From assembly GCA_963070105.1 (NCBI GenBank), contig OY718804.1:7671817-7735816 (forward strand): a stretch of 64,000 bases of DNA. Reading direction: 5' to 3'. Below are positions 1 through 19,919 of this stretch, one piece after another. Made by a program: the position numbers and the translations under genes. This DNA is from Litomosoides sigmodontis (lineage: Eukaryota; Nematoda; Chromadorea; Rhabditida; Onchocercidae). A model generated the notes under the pieces. That model saw nothing but the letters and a program-made list of their open reading frames with translations. It ran no database searches and was not told where the DNA came from. How positions within the stretch are numbered: position 1 is the stretch's first letter; each line of letters starts with the position of its first letter.

Positions 1-964
1 CGGAGAAAAGATGCAGCATAGCACATTTCATTCTTTACCATTTAATTCATCACATTAACTGATTGCTAACAAATTTAAAAAAGTCTTCCTTTGTCTACGC
101 TATTGTAAGTTATTAGGTTAAGAATTAAACTAAATTCATATTTACTTCAAATTTAAGACTGAAATTTGATATTCTTTGATTTATTGAACGATTGTGGGAT
201 AGAGTTTTGCAACCGCTAGTAATTTTGGGAATGAAAATTGAAATAATTCTCATTCAATATCAATCAGAGATTTGTTGTGTACGCCGAGCTATTTCCGTTG
301 CTACCTTACCTTCGATATTGAAACTACAGGTTTTTCACGTGAAAGATTGAAGGTCAATCGGACGACTCACGAAACTGTTGCACTGATTAAATCAAACGTT
401 TGCTGTACGCTGCACTGACAGATCGATTAATCAATCGATCGATCAGTAACAAACTTCTTGCAATTTTTCAGTTAAAATACTCTAAAAATAATCTAATAGT
501 TAAAAATATTTTTTGGGAGAAAAAGACGATAAAGGAAAAACATGCAAAATTTGGAGAAAAATTAAATTATAAAGCATTTGAGAGAGGAAAATGTTTGTGG
601 GATGACACCGTAAAGGACGCTTTTATTTCACAAATAATTTACACCAAAATAACATAATGTGCAACAGCGATGGTTTCTGCGACGGAGAAGACGCCAAGTT
701 AGCTTAATAAATTTAAGTAGAAAAGAAAATAGAAATCGCATCTGAAATACGGTGGATTTTCAAAAGAAAAAAAATGGATGGACGCTGAAATGAAATACCT
801 GAAATGAGGAAGGTAAGGTATGCGAAGACCTCCCACTCAGGCCCAGCACTACCGCATCAATCATCTATCCGTCGCAGGACATCGAACGAATGTTACAGAT
901 AAGGTTCGTGCAAAATTAGGTCCAAGAGAGTAAGCCATGCCGAAACACTCATTCGCATCTCACT
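1..964. other. Intergenic, no gene assigned
   Basis: I see no convincing gene. The sequence is AT-rich with short, stop-broken frames. Around 418-450 there is a cluster of overlapping GATC/ATCGAT-like palindromic words. A short plus-strand frame at 658-705 contains two cysteines but has no supporting upstream exon. Confidence 0.5.
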
Positions 965-1701
965 TCATCGATAGGGAAAGAAAGAAAGAAAGGAAAAAGT
1001 GACGAGAAAGACTGCGAATGTGAAATTCGTTCGAGTTCCATCGTTGCAGTAATCACTCGTACAGCAGCACACTCGTGTCTTACCTTTGGTGTCCTGTCTA
1101 CTGACACAGCCCTCGACCTGTAATGAGTGGGCTTAGACATCACTTGAATTCTTCAGCACTGAGATGCCTTTGAAATGCCGCTGATAGCTAATTGAACCAA
1201 TATCACTAGTCAACCTGACAGCTAATCAAATAATCCCATAAACTGATAAGTAATAAAGCTAATCAAAAAAAATTAACGGTATGACTAATGAAATTAACCT
1301 TGCAGAATTCGTGCTTAGATGAGCCCGGCATTTCCTGATCACAACCTCGAGCAATCCCCCTCACATGTTCTGCAATGAAATAGCAATTCCTAGCGCATGG
1401 ATGATTTTCAAAAAAAAAAAAAAAAAACGGCAAAATAAAAACAACCAATTATTTACTGGCTGAAATATTCACAATAATAGGTGAAATATTTTGATTTATT
1501 GCCAAGTTTCAAAATTTAACCTCTGTTTACGATTGTGTCAGATTCTAATTTCACGCAGAATTTAGTTTGCGACTGACAGGTAACCTTAGCTTCTTTTATG
1601 CCGCCACTCTTCCGATTTACAGAGCCAAAACCGCCGCGCACACATTGCAATGAATTAGTTTTGACGATAGCTAACGCGACAAAAAAAATTATGAGAAGCA
1701 T
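965..1701 (-). CDS. Ly-6/uPAR-like GPI-anchored protein
   Basis: Three exons, 1521-1701, 1299-1369 and 965-1117, join in frame to give 134 aa. Residues 1-17 form a hydrophobic signal peptide. The mature chain begins with the LQC start typical of Ly-6/uPAR (three-finger) proteins. Spaced cysteines follow, then VCCCTSDYCNDG at residues 100-111, the classic CC...D.CN end of the fold. The last ~23 residues are hydrophobic and end near the stop, as in a GPI-attachment signal. The start ATG at 1701 was chosen because it opens the signal peptide; an upstream in-frame TTG is not needed. Known family members are extracellular, membrane-tethered modulators, but the specific partner cannot be read from sequence. 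Splice phases 1 and 0 match at both junctions. Confidence 0.82.
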
Positions 1702-4212
1702 GTTGGAAAATGATTTCTCTACCAATTAGAATTTCAAAGAGCAGAAAATCCTGCAATGCTTTATCAGTGGCAAATTTTAATGAAAACATCAAATGCACGA
1801 AACGTTATTTTGTTGTTTGATCATTTCTAATGCGCACCACCTCTTTTCCAGGCATGAATTTCCTTAAGTTAATAAAACTAAAAATCGATATTTGCAATTA
1901 AAGAATAATAATTAACCAGTAATTTCAATAAGCAGAAAAAAATTTCACATCACACGATGGCTGTGTCACAAAGCGCGCAATTCATTTGAAGTGGAAAAAA
2001 ATGAAAAACCATAGCGACTTCTCAAAATGAAAGATAGTGATAATTGCATAAAGAGGGGCTGATAGTATAATTGTGGCCTTCTTTAGTAAATATTATCAGC
2101 AGTGCAACCAGTTTTGAAATATTTTATTTACGAGGAGAAACAGGCATGGGTGGCGGACCGGTTTGTTGATAATGTCCGTCGTTGATAAAATAAAATTGCA
2201 TTCCGAGTAATATCAACTGCACTTGAATTATGCATCCATTCACCTATGAATTCGTGTTTTTGATGGATGTGAAAAGGGATTTTTTCCGCTCTGATCACAT
2301 CTCAAACGGTTCAATGTTTCAAACATATGAGAAGTGGTGATAAGTGACAGACGGGAACTTCCAGAGCTCTCAGGGCATTGAAGCACTCTCATATCACAAG
2401 TTGAATTTTTTGTCTTCAGAAATTTCCATAAAAGAAACCTCTGGAATGAGGTGAAGTATTAGAAAATACTTATTTGTTTGGTATGGTGACAGATTTAAAA
2501 TGGCTTGGAAGTATTTCGGAAAAAATCTTTTGATGTGAATGTTGAATTTAAACTCTGTACAACTTCTACAGGTTATTTGATGAAGCGACAGATCTGTTGA
2601 AATTCAGCAAAGATTGGAAAAAACAGGTGCATGTAGCAGTGTCTAAAAATTAGTATTGAAATAGAATCACAAAATGCGGGAATTTCAAAAGCAAACTTTA
2701 CAAAACTGTTAAAATATCCGCGGAGAAGAAGGCCAAAGGTGAATTGTGGAATAAAGAAAGAATTTAGGAACAAAAAAAGGAGGAGAAAGTTGAAGCACAA
2801 ATTTTGCAAGGGTTCCTCAACGCAAAAGAGAGACGGAAAGATGAAAGAGCAGGTGGAAATGACTGAAGAAATGGTCGCAACCAAAGCTCATGCAGTCGAA
2901 ACCTTTTCGCAGCTATGGAAGAGGCCCACAAGCGGATGTGATGTCTCACACGTAACTTCAAACTCAAAGCGCAATCATCAATTTCATATAATATTCCGTC
3001 TTAACTAAGGCTATTTTGAATAATAACACCGCTCAGCACCTGAAGTATGCCTTTGTTCTTCCACGCGCCATTCACGCAGATGTCGGTCGAGTGGAAGTGT
3101 GAGCAATACCGGTAAATCCTCGAAAAGTACCTTCTAAACTAGATTACTTGATTGCAGGCGATCTTCGAGCAATGCAGTTCTCAGAGCTCAAAATTTAGGA
3201 GGAAGATGGTGAACGGAAATTACTTTAATTCGAAATCAATCAATTCTTGCGTACGATTGAAGCGTATGAGCAAATATTTTCAAATATGCGATTTATTTCG
3301 TGAGCTAAAAATTAGTACCGGAATTTGACGGGAATGTTTCACTTGAGAAATTTGACAGAGAAAAGAATTCGAATGATATCAATGGATAGAATAAGTTTGT
3401 TGGAGAGATGATCAAATATCGCAGAAATCAAATTTGCTAAAGAATGATTAAAGTGAAGAATTTCGATTGGAACCTTGAAGAATCAATGTGAAATTTCGTT
3501 GCAGGCCAGCAGTGCATGATTGTTGGTCGGATGTTTAAACTTACTGAATTCTTCAAAAATTTTATCATTAATAACCTTGCCAGATGTTTTAGGTTAACAA
3601 AAAAAATATCGGCAAAGTAGCTTGATCTGGTCAAGTACAATAGTGATAATAATGGTAGTGATGATGTTGATAATATAATAGTGGTAATTAATAATGCTAG
3701 TAATTAATAACAATAATAACTAATAATAATTAGCAATAATAATAAACAGTAGTAACACTAAGAAACATATAATAAATTAGGAAGTAACAGGAGCATAAAA
3801 GATGGTACCAATGCATGTAAGGGCAGTGTAGGTAAATTGAAATGAGACGTAAAAGTTTAAAAATTAATTATACCAAGGTAGGCGAAGCGAGCGTTGAATT
3901 AATTAATTTCCAATAACGATTTCATCTCAATCTGTGATTTCTGTAGTTCTCTTATGCCATGTGTTCATGTCAAACAGCTGCGCTTCAAATGTTTTTGAGC
4001 GGTAAATTTGATTTGATGAAATTTGCGTCTACGTATTTTCAGGTCTAGGCGATCGTTAGGCCAAAAAGGAGAATTTGGCATCAATTCCGACATACGTGGA
4101 CTATTTATACATTAGAGATTAGCAAGAGGGAGAAAGTACGTTGTCTAGCGGCAACGACTCATCGAAATATTACTTCCGCTTGAAGCACTTCTCAATTGTC
4201 CTTGAAAGATTT
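1702..4212. other. Intergenic between the two GPI-protein genes
   Basis: No gene recognised. Open frames around 2573-3008 on both strands are Lys/Phe-rich mirror frames without signal peptide, domain or splice support. A degenerate trinucleotide stretch lies at 3642-3764. The region presumably contains the promoter of the 965-1701 gene. Confidence 0.5.
3642..3764. repeat. Degenerate AAT/ATG trinucleotide-rich tract
   Basis: About 120 bp of interrupted AAT, TAG, ATG and GAT triplets. It resembles an old, mutated trinucleotide array. Compare the perfect TAA array at 52434-52952. Confidence 0.7.
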
Positions 4213-5168
4213 TCACAGAATGTGGTCAACAAGTAGCAATACTGCTATGCTAACGAATAATGAAGCGCTTCTGAGCGGTGCTTCTGCTCCAGATGGAAAG
4301 TTGCGCGAATCATGAGGCGCTGCTGTCGTGGCACCAGGTGTGCAGCAACAGATACCATTCCCGTCAGGACACGGCTGCAAATTTACTGGTTCCAAAAAAG
4401 TTCGCCAATGATAATTTCTGATGAGATGAATTGTAGTAGCAATGATGAACAAAAAGTAAGAGGAGTGCGGGTGGAAAAAGGTGGCAAATTAAATGATGAC
4501 GGAAGTTACCATACAACACTGTGTCGTAACAGATGGTTGCTGCACGTTGATGAATGGTTGAAAATGGTAGAACATATATGGATATTGTGGTATGGCATTG
4601 ATTGGTGCAGGAAACTGTATTTGAGGTACTCCAATTTGCACCGATGGCATTAGCAAACCAGCGTTTGAGTGATCGACGTACGTGCTGATAACACCTCTTC
4701 CATCACTCTTCCTCATTCCGCCATCGCCGCTTATCACTGCCGTAGCTATTCCGTCACAACCTTAAAGTGAATATTTCATAGTTACTACTTTTCTCATTTC
4801 CATTTCATTGAACAACTTGATTTTATTACTAGCAGTGGCGGGGATATTTGAGGAGTTGAAGTGAGTGAGTCAGTTACTCATCGGTCTTTCGGTTCAGTGA
4901 AACATTATTATCAGTGATTGTTTACAGTCAGATAATTAAGACAGTGTTGAAACTTGTCTGTACCTGTTAGACAATGTGTTAGCACACTGACTGTGTCGAG
5001 CTGACCATCTCCTAAATTGGTGACAGTCTTACCTGTGCTTTCATCTCCATCTACAGTACACTTGCAGTAGAATTTCGAATCTTTTTTATTAGCAACTATA
5101 ATCGGTAAGGCTACGGTTGTGAAAAGAACATAAGTTGACATCAATGCATAGCATAGCATGCGTAACAT
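4213..5168 (-). CDS. Secreted/GPI-anchored Cys-motif protein, unknown family
   Basis: Exons 5033-5168, 4510-4745 and 4213-4374 join with matching phases (1, then 0) to give 177 aa. Residues 1-26 form a signal peptide. It is followed by a short segment with FYCKC, then a low-complexity Gln/Pro/Tyr-rich middle (exon 2) with no recognisable domain. Exon 3 carries CPDGNGICCC at residues 126-135, an Ala/Thr/Pro linker, and a hydrophobic C-terminal ~18 residues typical of GPI signals. A 3' splice acceptor lies just upstream of the ATG, consistent with SL trans-splicing. It has the same strand and general architecture as the Ly-6-like gene at 965-1701, but the cysteine pattern does not complete a Ly-6 fold. 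I do not recognise the family; function is unknown, probably at the cell surface. Confidence 0.72.
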
Positions 5169-7340
5169 TATTACCCTGAAGTAATACAAGATGTAAGGAT
5201 CACTATGGAAAGATTACGTGATGAAGTCATCCATCCAGATACAGGTCAACTCACTTCACACGCACACTTACTTTCATTTCATTTCACTTTTGCCCACCCT
5301 CCCCCCCGCCACGTAACTTTTGTCACGTAACCCAGATGAGACAACTGTAGTAATCAGTGATCAATTTGTGATCATTAAAATTTCCTGGTCTAATCATTCA
5401 TGAAGTTCACTAAATATATGTACGAGTAACTTGGCCACAAAATCCATTAAAAGCATTACTGCTTCAGCAACGTCGTAAAAATTGAGTAGCATTTTGTGCT
5501 TCAGAAGTTAGGAAGTATCAATACTGAAAGAAATGCGAGAAAAACGAGGCAAAATGTTAAGGGAATGGAAGTACGTCAAAAAATATTTCAGATGTCGCTG
5601 AGTGGAAGTGATGCCTCGGCACTCTGTTCCATCGTGAAATGATAGATAGTGGAAGAAGTTCTTCTGCAGCAAAATGGAAATGCTCTCAAATATTAATTGA
5701 AATATTTTATGTAAGAAACACAGAATTCAATAGCAAAAAAAAGCAACTGACTCATGCAGCATTTAGAATGCGAAGAGGAAGATTCATCTGAGGTGGGGGA
5801 GATACGCAAGAGCGAATGGGGCGCAAGCATACTACGATATTACGACAAGACGTACACATAACATTTCCTCCCAGCAAAAAAAAATAATTTCTAGCATTAT
5901 TCCTGAAATTGATGCTTCTTCATTCTCACATACACTTCCACCACTCCTTCTACATTTCATTGCACTCATCAAATGAATTTCTATGAAAATTTCAAAAGCT
6001 TACTTCCTTTTCTCCCACTCATACACATCCCTCGTTCATCGCAGCTGATTATAAAGTAACTCTTTAAAATTAAATAAATTTGACAGATTCTCTTTAGAAA
6101 TGATGAACGCAGTTTTTGAATACTCTCAGACGGGTCGTTGAACCAAAATACTAGTTGAATTTTCATTAAGCAACAATGGGATGTTTTTCATCACTTACTT
6201 CACGTTGAAAAAGTTGATAAGCTGAAGTTTTGATTCACCACTTTAGCAGGTACAATAAACTTTTTGGACAAGAAACTGCGCACTATCCATTTTATTCACA
6301 AATTTATTTTGAAAATAATCAGTTCATTATTTCGCTGCTAACTGTAGCAGTTCACATCTCATTCAACAAAGCCGCCTTCCGCCTCGTGTTTTTTGCTATG
6401 TATGCTAAAGCTGCAAATTGGAAATTCTCTCGAACAAGCAAATTGTGCTGAAAGGAGAGATAAGCAAATTTTCTCTCCACTGGAAAACTGTGAGTAAGAG
6501 TGAGATTAACTGACTAAATTGATTTAACTCCTCTTAAACTCACTCCTTTCATCTCATTCTCATTATGTTGCGGTATCGGTTCGGCCGGAAACACGGACGG
6601 TATCATACTGAACGCCACGAATATGGATAACTCACAATGAGTTCATTGCTGCCGTGCAACAATTCAAATTTAATTGTTCAACATTTTACAGTACCACTTG
6701 GATAATTAGCTCACTAATTGTCTCATAAACACTTCAATTTCATTTGCTTGCCAGTTTTGCGACATTTTCTTCCTCTGATGAAACACAGAAGAACTTTACG
6801 ATAGGATATCCCATGAACTACTGACATCACATCACACGCCTGGTGGTTTAAATGATGCGAAATTTCCAAACAATATCTGAACTGCGCACTTTCCTATCAA
6901 TTAGGACGGAAAGGATGAAATGAGCAATGATAAGCTCCATGTAACTTCCTTCTTTCGCATCCCACACTAATTCTATGCTTCATGTAACTGATTTCCTTCT
7001 TATCAAATTCCTCAAAAATACTCTAAAATGGTGCGCGGTAATAAAATCGCCACCCTTAAGCTTCTTACCGCAATAAAAGATAAAATGAGTTACCCGTTGA
7101 CTGGATGACACGTGAGTTTTCACTTCGTCCATTTCTCAAGTACCACTGACTGCTGTGATTTTACGGATGTGAGTGATGTCTGTCAGTGTTTTCGCGTTGG
7201 TGCGTGAGTGACGTCCATTGTTGACCTTCACCAGTCAGTTGGTTCGGTTCAGCTGTCCTTCGTCATGACCAGCTCAAAAGCTTTTGAACTGTTTACGCAT
7301 CGTCTACAGTACGGTATTTGTAGCGAATTTGAACTTACAA
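5169..7340. other. Intergenic, divergent promoter region
   Basis: About 2.2 kb between the start of the minus-strand GPI-protein gene and the start of atgl-1. It contains no supported ORF. Pyrimidine-rich and TCATTT-type words are common. It must hold both promoters; no motif is assigned with confidence. Confidence 0.5.
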
Positions 7341-10300
7341 ATGTGCGCAAACAACGTGCGGGTTACAAATGCTGATTCGGGACGCGTTTGTAACGCATCG
7401 TTATCGCTCTCGGGATGCGGGTTCCTCGGCATATATCACGCTGGCGTTTGTGCAGCTATTAAAGAATATGTCCCGCAACTGTTGCAAAATCAAATATCGG
7501 GTGCCTCCGCTGGTTCTATCATTGCTGCTGGTATTGTCTGCGATGTGTGTATTTCTCAAGCTACAAGTTTATTCCTCAGTGTCGTCTCTGAAGTGAGCAC
7601 ATTTAGTTTCCATCGTAAGGATATTCAGCAGAATAAACACTTTTTCAAACTAAAGTAGATTAAACAAAGTTGATGCTGTCATCTGTGACATGTTGCATGT
7701 TAGTTATAATGTTTGTTATTTTCAGGCAAGATCGTACACATTTGGTGTTCTAAATCGAGATTTTGATTTGATGAAATTGGTGCGGGTGAAATTGAATGCG
7801 ATATTACCAAGTAATGCGCATGAGCTTTGCACTGGTCGATTGAGGATTTCTGTAACTCGATTCTCTGACATGGAAAATATAATATTGGATGAGTTTCGAA
7901 CCAAAGATGAGCTCGTCGATGTATCTTTTTAGTTGTTTTATGGGCATATTCAGCAGTAGTAGCTAGTAGATTAAACAATTATTTGTGGGTTGGTGTTTGG
8001 TGTTCTTGCTTTGCCGTGGCATACATATAGCTGTATATGTACTTTAACAAATTAATTAAAATTACGGATCGACAATTCTGCTGTGGCGCCTAGTTAGGAA
8101 GTGGCGATAAATTTATTGTGGTAGTTAAGAGTATTCAATTTTTATAAACAACTGAAGTGAAATTTTAACAAATAAGCAAATTTTATGGGTGATATGGTTG
8201 AATGGTTCGTACTCGTTGTTATATCGATAAGTGTATTCCACACAGATTAGTTTGCTTGTCTGTACATTCTTGAGTTAGATTCCTTACCACCAAATTACGA
8301 TTTTTTATTGGAATTAAGTTACGGAGCGCTTGAAAATGTAGGATTTTAGATGTTATTCATTGCAGGCAATTTGTTGCAGCTGCTTCATTCCTGTATATGG
8401 TGGCTTTGTTTATCCAACATTTCGCGATGAAATTTACATTGATGGTGGTGCTACTGACAACCAACCGGTTATTGATGTTGATACCATCACAGTCTCTCCG
8501 TTTTCGGGTGAATCTGATATTTGCCCGACAGATGGCGAAAGCGCTAGGTTAAAATCTTCATAAATTTCTCAGCTAAGGAAAGAATGCCGAGTTTTATGCA
8601 CTGGTTTTTTAAAATATAATTTCTAAATCATGAACATTGTCTTAAATTTTAGCTTATTTGAATGGAATTTTGCTGGAACATCCATCCGACTGACATCGAA
8701 TAATTTATATCGCGCCGCTTTATGTCTTTTTCCTCCGTCTACTGAAGAATGCGCATCCATTTGTCGAAGTGGTTTCAATGACGCTTTGAAATTTATTATT
8801 GCTAATGGTAAGTTAAGAGAAAGCAGTGATATTTTATAACGCTATAGTTTAACTTATTCTAATCCTAGACGTATTTATTTTATTCAGTGTAACCATTCGA
8901 ATTCAGATTTATCAGTAATCTGGAAAATTCATGTCTTTTAATCAGCCCATAAAGTAAAAAAAAAATATTAAAGATTAATAGTTATGTACTTTCACTGGTT
9001 TTGACATTGGAAGGCTTTTGATCGCTAATGTTTTGCCATTTTCAGGATTCACATCAAACGCAGTTTTCCTATCGGCGAAAACAGATTTATCTGTTAACTT
9101 TAATCAAATAAACGAAGCACTTGATGCCGCAGTATCATCGTCCACTCCTGCTCGGGAAAGGCAGAAAAGGTAGGTCAAAACGTGATGGTTACTAAATGTT
9201 TTCTGGGCTGTCATAATTCGTCTCAAATTTATCATATAGATTTTTTATAAAGAAATCGTTTTCTCATCCTAAAATCCTAATTTATGCTCCACAGTTTAAC
9301 ATTCGCAATGTCATATCGAAAATGGCATTGGTTGTTCTTTGTAATAGATAGAACCGATGCACTTTATTGTTTTGAAGTTTTTCGGGATGCTAGATACTCA
9401 AGAATTGGAGCGCTTGCATTTTTCACTTGTTTCAGTTATGATGACAAAAAAATTGTGAGCTGTGCTGATACTATTTGTTCAGCGGAGTCTACTCATCCCA
9501 TTCAAAGCGGTAATAACTCTTTTTTTGTTGCGGAAATTTTTAAGCACATATTTTTGAAATTATGATTCAGGAGACTGGAAGATTTAAGTAGCAAATTAAT
9601 TAAAAGAGTGATTTTAATTTCTGCAGAAGTTATGAGGGGATTTCAGTTTTTAATGAAGCAATCAAAAAAAGGTTTCTGAATTACATTCGCTCATTTCGGG
9701 TTGTTCAGTTAGCGCACTCTATGACAGTGCCTCTGACCGCAGCTTACGAATGGTTTAGATTTTGTCAGTGGTTAGTTAATATATTTAATTGTTTTGCTTA
9801 TGTTTAAATATTGATTGTTAGTTATGTAGCGACGGGGCTTAATTTGTTTACTCCTCTATTGAATTCTTCTTATCATTGATCCTCTCGCCCTTCAGAAAAG
9901 TTTCGCAGGCTGTTTTAGAATCAAATAATTCGTTCTGGGCAAATTAGCATTATAATTGACATAAATCGTAAATCATTTATTTATATCACAAACAACAAGA
10001 CTTTCAGTTTAACCACTTGGCTCGCAACACGAATTACAAGGCGTATTGCTGACGACTGGCATAGTATGAAGCTAAAACGTATCGTAGATTTCATTTTGGA
10101 TGAGATTTATGCGCAAGAAGCGAAAGTTTCTAGTAGGTGAGCGTGTTTTCTTTCTGATGACACAATTTTTGCACTTGTCATTTGGGAAAATATTAAACTT
10201 CATATATATTTTTGGTATTTAAATGAATTTTATTCAAAATTTGGTTTCCACAACAAACACTGCTGTTTGATTTATCTTTGATTTATCTTCTCAGACTTGG

Positions 10301-10532
10301 CCAGCATTTGGCAATCACTGAAGTTGGTTTACAACCCATTGTTGGAGAACAACTTAATATCAATATATTATCTGGAGCAATCGAAGAGAAAAAAACACTC
10401 ATAAGCGTAGATGAGTTATTACTGGAATCGGGATCATCATCTGTTAAGGTTAGTGGACTGCTACTGCTGGAGAGTAAGAATCAGAATGTCAAAATAAGCC
10501 ATGACGATCTACTGGGACCTATTGAGTGTTAA
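7341..10532 (+). CDS. atgl-1: Adipose triglyceride lipase, patatin-like (PNPLA2/ATGL)
   Basis: Patatin-domain lipase that hydrolyses triacylglycerol at lipid droplets. Nine exons (7341-7592, 7726-7920, 8366-8547, 8653-8807, 9046-9169, 9295-9509, 9647-9770, 10008-10136, 10295-10532) join in frame to 537 aa, close to the family length. The oxyanion-hole and entry motif [12 protein letters not shown] lies at residues 25-36. The nucleophile elbow GASAGS places the catalytic Ser at residue 56. The dyad Asp is residue 175 in IDGG. The family block [13 protein letters not shown] follows. Residue 25 context is SGCGF, as in ATGL proteins. The start ATG at 7341 is the first in-frame ATG; upstream in-frame sequence offers only TTG. 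The C-terminal third is divergent, as usual. Exon 6 is less conserved than its neighbours, so its donor is the least certain. Confidence 0.9.
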
Positions 10533-11257
10533 TTGCATTTGCTTGTTTATGTCATTGGAGTTTTTAATTTTTCCGTAATTAAATGTACAGTGTATATGGA
10601 TGGAATCAGTGATGTTTGCAGGGCAACTTTGAAATCGTTTTTCCACTGGAAAATAAATTTGCAAAGAAGCAAAATAGATTAGAAGGCGATAGAACTTTCA
10701 AGTCAAATTATTGAGTGTACTTCGGAGTACGACATTTTATCACAAGTCGAAGGATAATAGGGTAAGGTGATTCACTGTGTTCTATTTAAGATTATCCACA
10801 AAAAAGCTTACTAGGTGAATATTCTTTTTTTAAAAAAAAAGATGGCAATACTTTACAAAATATAGTGATGAAAAAGTATATAACTCTATTTCTTCAGTTA
10901 TGCGTATGTGGAGTATGCGGTTCATTCACTCAGAAAAGAGTGACATGGATTCGACAGCTGATAACTGTGACGTTACTGTAGAGCAGTTTTATAAGAAATT
11001 CTAACAATTTGTGGTAACTTTTTCTCCTGGAGAAGTAATTTAAATCACCATCTTTCCTCCCAGTTTTTGCCGGTATAACTTGTATCTAAGCTAGTCAACT
11101 TTGGTTTGACATTTGAACATTCAACATTTTTTTCAAAACTTCGATTTGTACTTATCTCTGCATTCAATGCTTTTATTTCTCGGCTCCATACTTTTAAAGG
11201 AGAATCATTAATACTTTGATGTATCATATTATGATTTTGGGAAGCATTTTATTTGGC
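10533..11257. other. Intergenic, with one unassigned minus-strand ORF
   Basis: Holds the 3' flank of atgl-1 and an ATG-initiated minus-strand open frame of 60 codons at 11045-11227 (contains WSREIKALNAEIS). It is not obviously a shadow of another gene but has no homology I recognise. It could be a separate small gene or a chance ORF. Confidence 0.4.
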
Positions 11258-11764
11258 TGGTTGCCACTGTGATGCTCTCATTGGAACAATCCAGTTACTG
11301 AAGCGACTCAATCCGTTATAGGAGAGTATTTTGTAATTATTTTGTGGTGTTTCTCCTAATTTCTCTTCTGATTTGAGGATGATGATTTCACTGTTTATTC
11401 CAATCAATTGAATGAGTCGCTTCTAAACGGATCAAAATTTTCGTCTATTTTTGTGATATTCCGGGTTCTTGTTTCCTGTTAAATATTGATATTAAATTGT
11501 TCAACATATCCTAACATTTAGTCAAAAAAATTTTAATAACCACAGGACGAAATCTCACAGTTCACTATGAAAATTGAATTCTCTTTTGCCATTCATTATT
11601 TATGGTTTGTTGTAATGAACATTTAGAATATTATAAGGAATATCTGCAGAAGGATAAATTTCTTAAATAATTCGTTCCTGCACTGAAGAATGTACATGGC
11701 TCTGTTGAGTTACATTACGAAGATTGGTTATGCTTGATAATATATGGAAGCAAGTGCTTGCCAT
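11258..11764 (-). CDS. Candidate small two-exon gene, unknown
   Basis: A possible gene hidden by short exons. Exon 1 would start at ATG 11764 (MASTCFHILSSITNLRN) and end at a GTAACT donor in phase 0. Exon 2 would begin after a CCGTTTAG acceptor near 11434 and run ~57 codons to a TAA at about 11258, including SEIIILKSEEKLGE and NWIVPMRASQWQPAK. The second exon has a balanced amino-acid composition, unlike chance frames nearby. The product would be ~74 aa; the N-terminus could be mitochondrial. No family is recognised, and an internal exon may be missing. Confidence 0.35.
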
Positions 11765-12356
11765 CGTTCATGAAATGTCTCTTCTATCATTACCGCTTTG
11801 AAGACTCATCTCCAGCACTCACATCATAGTAACCTGCATGGCGTACACAATTCCCATTTCCTCCATCACTCACTGATCGGGATGACCCGTACATGCAGCC
11901 CCGCTCCACCGGGGATTCAGTCCAATTCCGTCCAGTCTGGTCGCATAAAAGCTCTGTGTCACTCATTGAGTTGACTGTGTGTGGGGTCTGTGATGGTGTG
12001 TGATGTACGTTGAGCTTGGTTTGGTTAAAGATGCTGCACTAAATGGTGCGGTGATGAAAGTCGGGCAAGAGATAGCGTAATCATGACTGGCATGGTAAGG
12101 ACTGAAGATAAGTCAGTGACAGACTTTAAATCATCAGAAGCAATGGTGAAGTTCTTTGTAAACTCTGCTCTCCGTCGCTTATTCATTCTTTCAAAGTCTC
12201 TCCAAGTTCCTCATTCGTTTTTGAATTTCGTATCTGTTTACTGCTCCCAACGATCGTGCAGAAATGAATTGTAATGACAAGTAAGAAATCAGTTGATGTT
12301 ATGTGTTTGAGTATACAATGAGGTGCTCACTTAGAACTTGTAAACTTATTTCTCAT
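11765..12356. other. Intergenic, GT-rich stretch
   Basis: No gene assigned. 11880-12090 is less AT-rich than its surroundings and contains an ATG followed 12 bases on by a GTAAGG donor (12083-12097). Splicing this to the cul-2 first exon would give an immediate stop, so it is at most a non-coding leader. Confidence 0.4.
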
Positions 12357-12623
12357 TCATCTTTTTCCCATAATTTGCAACCGTCGTTTCAAGGCTGTGT
12401 TGTTCCCATTGACGCTATGGAATACTGTATTCCCAGTGCAGGAATATTGTAGTAGGGCTGTTAGGGCGTAGATTAACTCTATGTCATTTACTACTGTATT
12501 TGTCATTTCACTTTCGTTAAGTCGTAGTTTAATAAAAGTGCAATAACTAGTTTTATATTTTAGACAAGCACTCATACCTGCGAAATATTTTGTTGCTATT
12601 TTTCCAACGAGATTATTTTGCAT
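12357..12623 (-). CDS. Candidate small gene divergent from cul-2
   Basis: An ATG-initiated open frame of 88 codons begins at 12623, only 58 bp from the cul-2 start on the other strand. It opens MQNNLVGKIATKYFAG, immediately followed by a near-perfect CAG/GTATGA splice donor at about 12577. The true product may therefore be shorter and spliced (for example to an acceptor near 12425 or 12395) rather than the full frame, which ends LKRRLQIMGKR. I do not recognise a family. The compact head-to-head arrangement argues that this is a real transcription unit sharing a promoter with cul-2. Confidence 0.35.
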   Translation of the reverse strand: MQNNLVGKIATKYFAGMSACLKYKTSYCTFIKLRLNESEMTNTVVNDIELIYALTALLQYSCTGNTVFHSVNGNNTALKRRLQIMGKR

Positions 12624-12681
12624 GAATTACACGGGGGTTGCATAGATGATCGAGCGAATTTAAATATTGCTTGTTTCAGTT

Positions 12682-19919
<7,238 letters not shown>

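Noticed and set aside
2573..3008. Overlapping open frames on both strands
   Set aside because: Mirror frames over a purine-rich stretch (Lys/Arg on +, Phe/Leu on -); no splice signals or domain.
12083..12097. Possible first coding exon of cul-2 (MTGM plus GTAAGG donor)
   Set aside because: Joining to the 12680 acceptor gives an immediate stop; at best non-coding.
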